DNA from: Arthrobacter sp. Leaf137
GTDB taxonomy: Bacteria; Actinomycetota; Actinomycetes; Actinomycetales; Micrococcaceae
Length of the DNA: 64,000 nt
NCBI RefSeq assembly: GCF_001423525.1
Contig: NZ_LMOI01000001.1
Location: 248,001 to 312,000, forward strand
Reading direction: 5' to 3'
The notes under the pieces are model-generated. The model saw only the letters and a list, made by a program, of their open reading frames with translations, did no database searches and was not told the origin of the DNA. Positions 7,562-16,032 of the stretch are shown here, piece after piece (position 1 is the stretch's first letter; each line of letters opens with the position of its first letter). A program made the translations under genes and the position numbers.

Positions 7562-8748
7562 CCCGTGACCCCATGACCGCGGGCCCCTCGGACATCCTGG
7601 ACCTCGACGCCCTGCTCAGCGGGGAGGAACTGGCGCTGCGGCAACGAGTCAGGGACTTCACGGCCCAGCGGATCAAACCGGACATCGCCCGGTGGTACGA
7701 GGACGGCGTTTTCCCCGTGGAACTGGCGCCGGAACTCGGTGAGCTCGGCGTGCTGGGCATGCACCTGGAGGGCTACGGCTGCCCGGGCCGGACCGCCGTC
7801 GAATACGGGCTGGCAGCCATGGAACTGGAAGCCGGCGACTCCGGGATCCGTACGTTAGTTTCCGTGCAGGGCTCACTGGCGATGACCGCGATCCACACCT
7901 GGGGCTCCGAGGAGCAGAAGCAGGAATGGTTGCCGCGGATGGCCGCCGGCGAGGTGATCGGCTGTTTTGCGCTGACCGAGCCGACGGCCGGATCCGACCC
8001 GTCCTCCATGGCCACGTACGCCACGAGGGATGGCAGCGGCGACAACGGCGGGTGGATACTCAACGGTGCCAAACGCTGGATCGGGCTCGCGTCCGTGGCC
8101 GGCGTGATGGTGGTGTGGGCCATGACGGAAGACGGTGTCCGCGGATTCCTGGTCCCCGCAGGCACCCCGGGCGTCACCGCCACGCCCATCGGGCAGAAGC
8201 TGTCGATGCGCGCGTCGATCCAGTGCGACCTAACGTTCGACGGCGTCCGGCTGGGTCCCGAGGCGCTGCTTCCCGGCGCGTCTGGCCTGCGCGGCCCGTT
8301 CACCTGCCTGAACGAGGCCCGGTACGGCATCGCCTGGGGCGCCATGGGTGCGGCCCGTGATTCCTACGAAGCAGCGTTGGCCTATTCGCAGGACCGCCTG
8401 CAGTTCGGCAGGCCGCTGGCTGGCTACCAGCTCACGCAGGAGAAACTGGTGAACATGCTGGTGGAGATCCAGAAGGGGACCCTGCTGGCGCTGCACCTGG
8501 GCCGGCTCAAGGACGCCGGAACCATCCGGCCCGAGCAGATCTCACTGGGTAAGCTGAACAATGTCCGCGAGGCCATCAGGATCGCCCGCGAAGCCCGCAC
8601 CATCCTGGGCGGCAACGGCATCACCCTGGACTACCCGCCGCTGCGGCACGCCGCCAACCTCGAGTCGGTGCGCACCTACGAGGGCACCGACGAGGTCCAC
8701 ACCCTGATCCTGGGCCAGCACATCACCGGCCTGCCCGCCTTCCGCTGA
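7558..8748 (+). CDS. Acyl-CoA dehydrogenase, glutaryl-CoA dehydrogenase type
   Basis: FAD enzyme of 396 residues that introduces a double bond (or, for glutaryl-CoA, oxidatively decarboxylates). Marks are CFALTEPTAGSDPSS, the ACAD FAD/substrate motif, the GGNGI segment, and C-terminal RTYEGTDEVHTLILG, where Glu375 occupies the catalytic-base position of glutaryl-CoA dehydrogenases. The ATG at 7558 overlaps the permease stop (ATGA). Coupling to a permease and an amine ligase suggests degradation of an amino-acid- or diamine-derived acyl-CoA, for example from lysine or cadaverine; that is inference. Its stop is followed by a repeat element. Confidence 0.92.
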   Translation: MTRDPMTAGPSDILDLDALLSGEELALRQRVRDFTAQRIKPDIARWYEDGVFPVELAPELGELGVLGMHLEGYGCPGRTAVEYGLAAMELEAGDSGIRTLVSVQGSLAMTAIHTWGSEEQKQEWLPRMAAGEVIGCFALTEPTAGSDPSSMATYATRDGSGDNGGWILNGAKRWIGLASVAGVMVVWAMTEDGVRGFLVPAGTPGVTATPIGQKLSMRASIQCDLTFDGVRLGPEALLPGASGLRGPFTCLNEARYGIAWGAMGAARDSYEAALAYSQDRLQFGRPLAGYQLTQEKLVNMLVEIQKGTLLALHLGRLKDAGTIRPEQISLGKLNNVREAIRIAREARTILGGNGITLDYPPLRHAANLESVRTYEGTDEVHTLILGQHITGLPAFR

Positions 8749-8762
8749 TCTTGGCCTCCCCA

Positions 8763-8830
8763 GCCCAACTAGGTAGCAGTTGATGTCGTTTTGGTGGCTC
8801 ATGACAGCATCTGCTGCTACCTAGTTGGGC
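8763..8830. repeat. Inverted-repeat element (REP/MITE-like)
   Basis: 17-bp perfect terminal inverted repeats GCCCAACTAGGTAGCAG (8763-8779) and CTGCTACCTAGTTGGGC (8814-8830) around 34 bases whose inner parts are only partly complementary, as if one arm has drifted. It contains no gene. From memory, a nearly perfect palindrome with the same CCCAACTAGGTAGCAG arms recurs in intergenic regions of Arthrobacter genomes; I could not verify that here. Confidence 0.8.
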
Positions 8831-8875
8831 CGGGGGGCACGCAGGGTGGGTTGGGCCGGGGGGCACGCAGGGTGG
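8824..8875. repeat. Tandem duplication of a 26-bp unit
   Basis: Two identical 26-bp copies at 8824-8849 and 8850-8875, each starting GTTGGGCC and ending CAGGGTGG, then a partial third start GTTA. The first copy overlaps the right arm of the inverted repeat. The second ends one base before the SDR stop codon. Confidence 0.95.
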
Positions 8876-8876
8876 G

Positions 8877-9647
8877 TTAGGCCGAGAAGCCGCCGTCGGC
8901 CTTGATCAGCTGTCCCGACACCCAGCGGCCCGCTGGCGACAGCAGGAACGCCACGGTCCCGGCAACATCGGCGGGGGTTCCCAACCGTCCTGTAGGCTGG
9001 CGCGCAATTCCTGACTCGCGCACCTCGTCGGACATCCAGCCGGTATCCACGGGGCCGGGATTGAGGACATTCGCGGAAATGCCCTGGGGTCCCAGCTCGC
9101 GTGCAGCGGCAATCACAATCCGGTCCAGTGCTCCCTTGGACGCGCCGTAGGGCAGGTTGAAGGCTGTGTGGTCGCTGGTCAGCGCAACGATCGCGCCGCC
9201 GTCGTCCGTTGCCTGCCGTGCGAACGCGGCGATCAGCTGCCAGCTGGCCCGGGTGTTGACGGCAAAATGCCGTTCAAAGGATTCGAGGCTCGTATCGAGG
9301 ATGCCGGAGTCCACGGACTCGGCGTGGCTGAGCACGAGGCCCTGCAGGGGGCCGGCGAGCTCGACGGCCTCAGCGACCAGGCGATCCGGCACCGCCGCAT
9401 CCTGCAGGTCCGCTGACAGGACGTGGACCTGGGCGCCAATGGCCTCGAGCTCGGCGGTCAGCCGGACTTCGTCCTCGGGATCACTCCCCCACGGCATCCG
9501 GCCGTCGTAGTCCTGCCAGCCGGCCAGCACCAGGTCCCAGCCATCGGCCGCGAGCTGGCGGGCGATCCCGGCGCCGATGCCGGCCAGCCGGCCGGCACCC
9601 GTCACCAGGGCGACGTTGCGGGCAGGGACCGGAGCCGTGGTTTCCAT
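8877..9647 (-). CDS. SDR-family oxidoreductase
   Basis: Classical short-chain dehydrogenase/reductase of 256 residues. It has a Rossmann TGAGRLAGIGAGIA (16-29) for NAD(P), a conserved Asn-containing strand (about 131), Ser158, and the catalytic YGASK (Tyr167, Lys171), then NPGPVDTGWM. The Rossmann glycine spacing is slightly stretched, as in FabG-like branches. The substrate is unknown. The start ATG 9647 has no strong ribosome site; the stop abuts the tandem repeat. It may be downstream of the MFS gene in one leftward transcript (36-base gap). Confidence 0.9.
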   Translation of the reverse strand: METTAPVPARNVALVTGAGRLAGIGAGIARQLAADGWDLVLAGWQDYDGRMPWGSDPEDEVRLTAELEAIGAQVHVLSADLQDAAVPDRLVAEAVELAGPLQGLVLSHAESVDSGILDTSLESFERHFAVNTRASWQLIAAFARQATDDGGAIVALTSDHTAFNLPYGASKGALDRIVIAAARELGPQGISANVLNPGPVDTGWMSDEVRESGIARQPTGRLGTPADVAGTVAFLLSPAGRWVSGQLIKADGGFSA

Positions 9648-9683
9648 GCGTCCCAGCCTAACCGCGCCGGGCCAGCACCCCGT

Positions 9684-11081
9684 TCACGCCGCTACTTGTT
9701 CCGCGCCGGCCTGCGCTTGTCCGGCGCCGCGGTGCTTCCGGATGGTGGCACTGATGACGGCGGCGATGGTGCACATGGCAGCGGCACCCAGCCACGCATA
9801 GGTGTAGTGCCCGGTGGCGTCGCGGAGCGCACCTGCGGCCAGCGCTGCAGCCGCGGCCCCCAACTGGTGCGCCGCGAACACCCAGCCGAACACCACGCTG
9901 CCGTCCGCACCAAAGGTTTCGCGGCAGATGGCGGCCGTAGGCGGCACGGTAGCCACCCAGTCCAGGCCATAGATCACCACGAACACGATCATGCTGGGCT
10001 GAACCTCGGCGCTGAGCAGCAGCGGGAGCACCAGCAGGCCGATGCCGCGGAACTGGTAGTAGACGGCCAGCAGGATGCGCGGGTTGAACCGGTCCGTAAG
10101 CCACCCTGAGGCGATGGTTCCGAGGATGTCGAAGATCCCGACGACGGCCAGCAGCCCCGCGGCGGTGGTTTCCGGCATGCCGTGGTCGTGCGCAGAGGGG
10201 ATGAAGTGGGTGCCGATCAGGCCGTTGGTGGTGGCACCGCAGATCGCGAACCCGGCAGCCAGCGCCCAGAACGTACGCACCTTGCTGGCACGGCGCAGCA
10301 CCTGCAGGGCGCGGACGGCAGCGTTGGCGCGCTTGCCGGCGTCCGCCGCAGGCTGTGCATGCGGTGCTGTTGGTGGCTGTGCTGCTGCAGGTTCGGCGCC
10401 GAAGGGCAGCACGCCGGCTTCAGCAGGCGAGTTCTTGAGGAACTTCAGCACCAGCGGCACCACGGCCAGGGCACCGGCGGCGATCAGCAGCGAGGCCTGC
10501 CGCCAGCCCGGGTCCTGTGCGAGCATGGCGATGAACGGCAGGAAGACCAGCTGGCCCGCCGCGCTGCCGGCCGTCAGGATGCCGATCACCAGGCCGCGGC
10601 TCCTGGCGAACCAGGTGTTGGCGATGGTGGCGGCGAAGACCAGTGCCATGGAGCCGGTGCCCAGGCCGATCAGCAGTCCCCAGGTCAGCAGGATCTGCCA
10701 GGACTGGTTCACCAGGACGGTGAGGGCGCTGCCCATGCCGATCAGCACCAGTGCCGTCGCCGTCACGGCCCGGACGCCGAAGCGTTCCATCAGGGCCGCG
10801 GCGAACGGTGCCGTCAGGCCGAACAGGACCAGGTTGATGCTGACCGCCGCGGACAGGACAGTGGTACTCCAGCCGAATTCCTGCTGCAGCGGGACCATGA
10901 GGACACCCGGGGCGGCCCGGAAACCTGCTGCGCCCACCAGGGCGAGGAAGGCCACGGCCGCCACGATCCAGGCGGGGTGCAGCCGGCGGGGAGGACGTGC
11001 CTGCTCCGCGCCGTTGGGGCGTTCCGGGGCATCGGCCGCCTGCTCGTCGGGGGCGGCCGCTTCGTCGGGCAGGGTGCTCAT
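9684..11081 (-). CDS. MFS transporter (OFA/monocarboxylate-like)
   Basis: 465-residue major-facilitator protein with 12 predicted helices, a Pro/Ala-rich N-terminal tail (1-33) and a cytoplasmic loop in the middle rich in Ala/Pro/Gln. Helix 1 contains RAAPGVLMVPLQQEFGWS, typical of oxalate/formate and monocarboxylate-type carriers. Its ATG overlaps the HxlR regulator stop (ATGA), so regulator and transporter are made together. Possible roles are organic-acid uptake or drug export; the sequence does not decide. Confidence 0.9.
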   Translation of the reverse strand: MSTLPDEAAAPDEQAADAPERPNGAEQARPPRRLHPAWIVAAVAFLALVGAAGFRAAPGVLMVPLQQEFGWSTTVLSAAVSINLVLFGLTAPFAAALMERFGVRAVTATALVLIGMGSALTVLVNQSWQILLTWGLLIGLGTGSMALVFAATIANTWFARSRGLVIGILTAGSAAGQLVFLPFIAMLAQDPGWRQASLLIAAGALAVVPLVLKFLKNSPAEAGVLPFGAEPAAAQPPTAPHAQPAADAGKRANAAVRALQVLRRASKVRTFWALAAGFAICGATTNGLIGTHFIPSAHDHGMPETTAAGLLAVVGIFDILGTIASGWLTDRFNPRILLAVYYQFRGIGLLVLPLLLSAEVQPSMIVFVVIYGLDWVATVPPTAAICRETFGADGSVVFGWVFAAHQLGAAAAALAAGALRDATGHYTYAWLGAAAMCTIAAVISATIRKHRGAGQAQAGAEQVAA

Positions 11082-11584
11082 GCCGCGGTTCCGTTGTGGC
11101 TGGCGGTGGCAAGGGCCAGGGGCGTGGCGGACCGCGTCTGGCTGTGCCAGCTGGTGTTGGCGGCGGTGAGCTGCTGGCCGCAGGCCGTGCAGGTGTCGGC
11201 GGACGTGGTGCGCTGCCCGCAGTCCGAATGGACAACGAACATGTGGGCCTTCTCCGATGGCGCCGGCAGGTGCTTCTCCGACCAGATCGTCACGGCATTC
11301 AATACCGGGAGTACGTCCTCGCCCTTGGAGGTGAGGACGTACTCCTGGCGGGTGCGGCCGCCGTCGTCGTAGGCCTGTTTGGTCAGCAGCCCGGCGTCGA
11401 CCAGGCCCGCAAGGCGCTTGGTGAGCACCGAGTCCGCCGCCTCCAGGCGGGCCTTCATGGCATCGAAGCGGCCGTTGCCGAAGAAGACCTCGCGGAGGAC
11501 CAGGATGGTCCAGGGGTCGCCCAGGACGTCCAGGCCGCGGGCCATGCTGCAGTTTCGGCGGGACCAGTCAGATCGAAGGGGCAT
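11078..11584 (-). CDS. HxlR-family transcriptional regulator with C-terminal Cys cluster
   Basis: Winged-helix HxlR/MarR-like regulator (168 residues). The N-terminal RRNCSMARGLDVLGDPWT (9-26) carries the family's conserved cysteine (Cys12), used in some members to sense aldehydes or electrophiles; the wing contains GGRTRQEYVLTSKG. Beyond the usual length of about 110 there is a 50-residue extension with Cys122, Cys132 and Cys135 (CTAC), zinc-ribbon-like. The gene starts 38 bases after the metB-like stop and is translationally coupled to the MFS gene, which it probably controls. Confidence 0.92.
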   Translation of the reverse strand: MPLRSDWSRRNCSMARGLDVLGDPWTILVLREVFFGNGRFDAMKARLEAADSVLTKRLAGLVDAGLLTKQAYDDGGRTRQEYVLTSKGEDVLPVLNAVTIWSEKHLPAPSEKAHMFVVHSDCGQRTTSADTCTACGQQLTAANTSWHSQTRSATPLALATASHNGTAA

Positions 11585-11622
11585 GCCCGAAAGGCTAGCT
11601 GACTTCTTTCAAGAAAGCCAGA

Positions 11623-12786
11623 CTACGGGATCGAGGCGAAAGCCTGCTCCAAATCAGCCACCAGGTCCTCTTTGTCCTCGATGCCGCAGGACAGGCGCAG
11701 CAGGTTCACCGGCACGGCGAGCTCAGTGCCCTTGACCGAAGCGTGCGTCATTTCGGATGGGTAGTTCATCAGCGATTCGATGCCGCCCAGGGACTCGGCC
11801 AGGGTGAACACCGAAGTGGATTCGGCCACCTTCCGGGCAGCCGCCTCGCCACCCTTGAACTGCACCGACACCATGCCGCCGAAGCTCCGCATCTGCTTCC
11901 TGGCCAGCTCGTGGCCGGGGTGGGACGGCAGGCCCGGGTACAGGACGGCTTCCACCTCGGGGCGTTCCAGCAGCCATTCGGCCACGGCCTGGCCATTCTC
12001 GCTGTGGCGGTCCATCCGCACGCCCAGGGTCTTCAGGCCGCGGGTGGTGAGGAACGCGTCCATCGGCCCGGACACCGCACCCACGGCGAACTGCACGAAA
12101 CCGATCTTCTCCGCCAGTTCCGCGTCCTTGACCACGACGGCGCCGCCCACCACATCGGAGTGGCCGCCGATGTACTTCGTGGTGGAGTGGACCACGACGT
12201 CGGCACCCAGGGCGAGCGGGTTCTGCAGGTAGGGAGACGCGAAGGTGTTGTCCACCACCAGGAGGGCACCGGCGTCGTGCGCTATCTCCGCGAGCGCGGC
12301 GATGTCCGTGATCTTCATCAGGGGGTTGGACGGGGTCTCCACCCACACGAAGCGGGTCTTGTTGGCGGCGACGGCGCTGCGGACGGTGTCCAGGTTGGCC
12401 ATGTCCACCGGGGTGTTGCCGATGCCCCAGTCACCCAGCACGCGGCTGATCAGCCGGTACGTCCCGCCGTAGGCATCGTTGCCGAGCACGATGTGGTCAC
12501 CGGGCCGGGTGAGGGCCCGGATCAGGGCGTCCTCCGCGGCCAGGCCTGAGCTGAAGCTGTAGGCGTGGGTTCCCAGTTCGAGTGCCGCCAACTGTTCCTG
12601 CAGGGCGTCCCGGGTGGGGTTGCCGCCGCGGCCGTACTCGTAGCCGGCACGAAGGTTGCCGATGCCGTCCTGCGCGTACGTGGAACTGAAGTGCAACGGC
12701 GGAACCACGGCGCCGGTGCGCGGCTCGAAGGCCTGGCCGGCGTGCACCGCGCGGGTGTTGAAACCTTGGTTTTCCTGCAGGGACAT
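11623..12786 (-). CDS. metB: Cystathionine gamma-synthase / gamma-lyase (PLP)
   Basis: PLP enzyme of 387 residues in the Cys/Met-metabolism fold-type I family. Marks are YEYGRGGNPTRDALQ (49-63), YSFSSGLAA (76-84), VVDNTFASPYLQNPL and the PLP lysine in STTKYIGGHSDVVGG (Lys204). AAGGAG lies 6 bases upstream of ATG 12786. Directly upstream is cystathionine beta-synthase, so the pair probably forms the reverse transsulfuration route (homocysteine to cysteine) with this enzyme acting as lyase, although the family also synthesises cystathionine from acyl-homoserine. Sequence alone cannot separate the two. Confidence 0.93.
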   Translation of the reverse strand: MSLQENQGFNTRAVHAGQAFEPRTGAVVPPLHFSSTYAQDGIGNLRAGYEYGRGGNPTRDALQEQLAALELGTHAYSFSSGLAAEDALIRALTRPGDHIVLGNDAYGGTYRLISRVLGDWGIGNTPVDMANLDTVRSAVAANKTRFVWVETPSNPLMKITDIAALAEIAHDAGALLVVDNTFASPYLQNPLALGADVVVHSTTKYIGGHSDVVGGAVVVKDAELAEKIGFVQFAVGAVSGPMDAFLTTRGLKTLGVRMDRHSENGQAVAEWLLERPEVEAVLYPGLPSHPGHELARKQMRSFGGMVSVQFKGGEAAARKVAESTSVFTLAESLGGIESLMNYPSEMTHASVKGTELAVPVNLLRLSCGIEDKEDLVADLEQAFASIP

Positions 12787-12853
12787 GGTGCTCCTTCGTG
12801 TGTCTGGTTTCGACAGGCCCAACCACCGCAGGCGGCCGGGCCAACCGCCGGGA

Positions 12854-14239
12854 TTAGTTGCTGAGGTACGCCAGAAGGTCGTGCCGGGTGAGGATGCCGA
12901 TGGGGGCGCCCACGAACGTGACCATGACGGTGTCCACGTCGGAGAGCAGCTCGCGGGCTGCCGAGATGCTCTCCAGCGATCCGATGACGGGCAGCTTGGG
13001 GCCCATGTGTTCGGCGATCTTGTCCGTCAGTTTGGCTTCGCCGCGGAAGAGCTTGGCCGTCAGGGTGCGTTCGTCCACTGCGCCGAGGACCTCGCCCATC
13101 ACCACGGGGGGTTCCTGCGAGAGCACCGGGATATGGCTGACGCCGAACTCGTTCATGATGTTGATGACGTCGCGGACCGACTCGTTGGGGTGGATGTGCA
13201 CCAGGTCCGGCAGTTCACCGTTCTTGGACTTGATGACCTCGCCCACGGAGGTTTCCTCGCCGCCGGCCAGGAAGCCGTACGAGCGCATCCATTGGTCGTT
13301 GAAGATCTTGGCCAGGTAGCCGCGCCCGGAGTCGGGCAGGATGACGACGACGACGGCTGACTCGGGGAGGTCCTTCGCCGCCTGCAGGGCGGCCACCACG
13401 GCCATTCCCGACGAGCCGCCCACCAGCAATCCTTCTTCGCGGGCCAGCCGCCGGGTCATGGCGAAGGAGTCTGCGTCGGTGACGGCGATGACCTGGTCCG
13501 GGATGGTCTTGTCATAGTTGGCCGGCCACATGTCCTCGCCCACGCCCTCGACGAAGTACGGCCGGCCGGTACCGCCCGAGTAGACCGAGCCCGACGGATC
13601 CGCTCCGATGATCCGGACCACGCCGCCGTCGGACTCGGGACGGCCGGCCGAAACCTCCTTGAGGTAGCGGCCGGTGCCGGTGATAGTGCCGCCGGTGCCT
13701 GCCCCGATGACCACATGGGTGACCTTGCCGTCGGTGTCCTGCCAGATCTCCGGACCGGTGGTCTTGTAGTGGCTGCCCGGCGCTGCCGGGTTGGAGAACT
13801 GGTCCGGTTTGTAGGCGCCCGGCGTTTCGCGGACCAGCCGGTCCGAGACGCCGTAGTAGCTCTGCGGGCTGTCCGGCGGCACGGCGGTGGGCGTCACCAC
13901 AACTTCGGCGCCGTACGCCTGCAGGACCGCCCGTTTGTCCTCGCCCACCTTGTCCGGGACGACGAAGATGCACTTGTAGCCCTTTTGCTGTGCCACGAGT
14001 GCCAGGCCCACGCCGGTGTTGCCGGAGGTGGGTTCGATGATGGTGCCGCCGGGCTGCAGCTTGCCTTCGCGTTCGGCGTCCTCGACCATCTGCGCCGCGA
14101 TGCGGTCTTTGATGGATCCGCCGGGGTTCAGGTACTCAACTTTCACCAGGACGGTGGCCCTGATGCCCTCGGTCACGTGGTTGAGTTTGATGAGCGGCGT
14201 GTTGCCGATGAGGTCCAGGATGGACTGGGCGTACTTCAT
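12854..14239 (-). CDS. cbs: Cystathionine beta-synthase
   Basis: 461 residues: a fold-type II PLP domain with NPGGSIKDR (38-46, PLP Lys44), PTSGNTG (substrate loop) and GAGTGGTITG (phosphate loop), then a pair of CBS regulatory modules (about 335-461). No N-terminal haem domain. It condenses serine (or acetylserine) with homocysteine to cystathionine. The ATG at 14239 has only a distant AGGAAG; upstream in-frame codons lack a better site. It heads a two-gene unit with the metB-like gene (67-base gap) and diverges from the SLC13-type transporter. Confidence 0.95.
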   Translation of the reverse strand: MKYAQSILDLIGNTPLIKLNHVTEGIRATVLVKVEYLNPGGSIKDRIAAQMVEDAEREGKLQPGGTIIEPTSGNTGVGLALVAQQKGYKCIFVVPDKVGEDKRAVLQAYGAEVVVTPTAVPPDSPQSYYGVSDRLVRETPGAYKPDQFSNPAAPGSHYKTTGPEIWQDTDGKVTHVVIGAGTGGTITGTGRYLKEVSAGRPESDGGVVRIIGADPSGSVYSGGTGRPYFVEGVGEDMWPANYDKTIPDQVIAVTDADSFAMTRRLAREEGLLVGGSSGMAVVAALQAAKDLPESAVVVVILPDSGRGYLAKIFNDQWMRSYGFLAGGEETSVGEVIKSKNGELPDLVHIHPNESVRDVINIMNEFGVSHIPVLSQEPPVVMGEVLGAVDERTLTAKLFRGEAKLTDKIAEHMGPKLPVIGSLESISAARELLSDVDTVMVTFVGAPIGILTRHDLLAYLSN

Positions 14240-14298
14240 AGGTATAAAGCTACCGCTTCCTGCACGCGCCACCCGGCCGGGGGTGCGACGATAAGGCG

Positions 14299-15486
14299 GT
14301 GAAGCAGCTCGCATGGGCCAAGGCCGCCCGCAGTTACCTGCTGCCCGGTGCCGCGCTGGCGGCAGGCCTGGCAGCCCTGGCCACAGGCATACTCCCGCTG
14401 CCGGCGTTCAGTGAGCTGGCCGGACGCACGGTGCCCATCCTGGGCTTTGTCCTGGCCATGTCCCTGGTCACCGAACTGGTGGACGAGGCCGGGCTGTTCC
14501 GGGCCGTGACCGGAAGGCTCGCAGCCCTGGGCCGGGGCAGGGTGTTTACCCTATGGCTGCTGGTGATCGCGCTGGCCACCGTATCCACGGTGTTCCTGTC
14601 CCTGGACACCACCGCGGTGCTGGTGACGCCGGTGGTGGTCCTCCTGGCCATGCATGCCGGAATTCCGCCGCTGCCGTTCGCCCTGACCAGCATCTGGCTG
14701 GCCAATACGGCCTCGCTGCTGCTGCCCGTCTCCAACCTGACCAACCTGCTGGCCCAGGAGCGGCTGGGATTCAGCCCGGTGGAGTTCGCCGGGCTGGTGT
14801 GGGCACCGGCAGTGGTGGGTTTGCTGGTCCCCCTTGTCCTGCTGTGGCTGGCGTTCCGGCGCGACCTCCGGGGGCAGTACCGGCCACGGCCCGTCCGCCC
14901 GGCCCGGGACCGGACCCTGCTGGCGATGGCCGCGGCCACGCTGCTGGTGCTGCTGCCGGCGCTGGTGTCCGGCCTGCCGGTCCAGTACCCCGCCCTTGCC
15001 GCAGCGGCTTTCCTCATGGCTGTCTTCGCATGCCGCCGGCCGGCGGCATTGAAGTGGTCCATGGTGCCGTGGCGGCCCCTGATGCTGACGGCCGGGCTGT
15101 TCATGCTGATGGAAGCCCTGCATGCCAACGGCCTCACCGCCCTGCTCGACGGCGTGGCAGGTTCCGGGGAAGACCTTCCCGCGCTCCTTCAGCTGGCCGG
15201 CGTTGGGGCGGGCGCTGCAAACGTGGCCAACAACCTGCCGGCCTACCTCGCCCTGGAGCCCGTGGCGGACTCCCCCGCCCGGCTTGCCGCGCTCCTGATC
15301 GGGGTCAACCTTGGGCCGCTGGTCAGCCCGTGGGCATCGCTGGCCACACTGCTGTGGCACGAGCGGCTCCGCGTTCTGAACGTCCCCGTCAGGTGGGGCG
15401 GTTTCGCGCTGGCCGGGAGCGTGGCGGTGCTGCTGACACTCCCCCTTGCCGTCCTGGCACTGTGGTCCGTGTCAGGGATGCACTGA
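14299..15486 (+). CDS. SLC13/ArsB-like anion transporter
   Basis: 395-residue membrane protein with about 10-11 helices. Family marks of the ion-transporter superfamily are SLDTTAVLVTPVV (about 95-107), TSIWLANTASLLLPVSNLTN, and in the second half AANVANNLPAYLAL, the paired re-entrant Asn/Thr-rich hairpins. The GTG at 14299 is preceded by AAGG. The substrate could be arsenite, sulfate or a dicarboxylate; adjacency to transsulfuration genes is suggestive but not proof. No arsenic-resistance gene is nearby. It converges on the VOC gene with a 3-base gap. Confidence 0.82.
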   Translation: MKQLAWAKAARSYLLPGAALAAGLAALATGILPLPAFSELAGRTVPILGFVLAMSLVTELVDEAGLFRAVTGRLAALGRGRVFTLWLLVIALATVSTVFLSLDTTAVLVTPVVVLLAMHAGIPPLPFALTSIWLANTASLLLPVSNLTNLLAQERLGFSPVEFAGLVWAPAVVGLLVPLVLLWLAFRRDLRGQYRPRPVRPARDRTLLAMAAATLLVLLPALVSGLPVQYPALAAAAFLMAVFACRRPAALKWSMVPWRPLMLTAGLFMLMEALHANGLTALLDGVAGSGEDLPALLQLAGVGAGAANVANNLPAYLALEPVADSPARLAALLIGVNLGPLVSPWASLATLLWHERLRVLNVPVRWGGFALAGSVAVLLTLPLAVLALWSVSGMH

Positions 15487-15489
15487 GCC

Positions 15490-15912
15490 TCAGGCGCCCC
15501 CTGCCGGCTGGCCGGCCTCGCCGGTTTCGTTGGCGGGAAGGTTTTCCCACAGCCCCAGCACGTTGCCTTCGGTGTCCTTGAAGTAGGCGAAGTGGCCCAT
15601 GCCCGGGATGGTTTCCTTGGCCCGCACCACCGCTCCACCCAGCGATTCGACGGTCTTGAGGGTGGCATCGATGTCCGGGACGTCCACGGTGATGACGGGT
15701 GAGGCCAGGTCCGCCTCCCGGTCCATCATGCCGCCGTTGATCGCTCCGGGTTCCGTTGGCCTGCCCGAGGAGTCCATCGGCGTGGTGGTCACGTTGGTGT
15801 AGTAATCCATTCCCGGCACCGGTTCCAGTGTCCAGCCCAGGGCCTGCCGGTAGAACTCTGCCGCCCGTCCGCGGTCGTCCGCGGGGATTTCGAAATGCAC
15901 TACTCCGCCCAT
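15490..15912 (-). CDS. VOC-family protein (glyoxalase/bleomycin-resistance fold)
   Basis: 140-residue vicinal-oxygen-chelate protein with two beta-alpha-beta-beta-beta modules: VVHFEIPADD at the start (metal-site His6) and a closing FAYFKDTEGNVLGLWE with the usual Glu ligand. An N-terminal GRAAEFYRQALGW matches the lactoylglutathione-lyase-like superfamily used for small-molecule binding. ATG 15912 has AGGAAA upstream. Monocistronic; substrate unknown. Confidence 0.9.
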   Translation of the reverse strand: MGGVVHFEIPADDRGRAAEFYRQALGWTLEPVPGMDYYTNVTTTPMDSSGRPTEPGAINGGMMDREADLASPVITVDVPDIDATLKTVESLGGAVVRAKETIPGMGHFAYFKDTEGNVLGLWENLPANETGEAGQPAGGA

Positions 15913-16032
15913 GGCATTTTCCTGCCTTTCCCGGCCGGGCGCGGCGTCTCCGCGCCTCACGCTGGATTCTAGTCCGGCCCGTCCCCACTGGTAAGGGGCC
16001 GCCTTGTCGCAGGGCCGTGGGACGATTAAGGC

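Noticed and set aside
8824..8875. A CRISPR remnant
   Set aside because: The 26-bp units are directly abutting without spacers.
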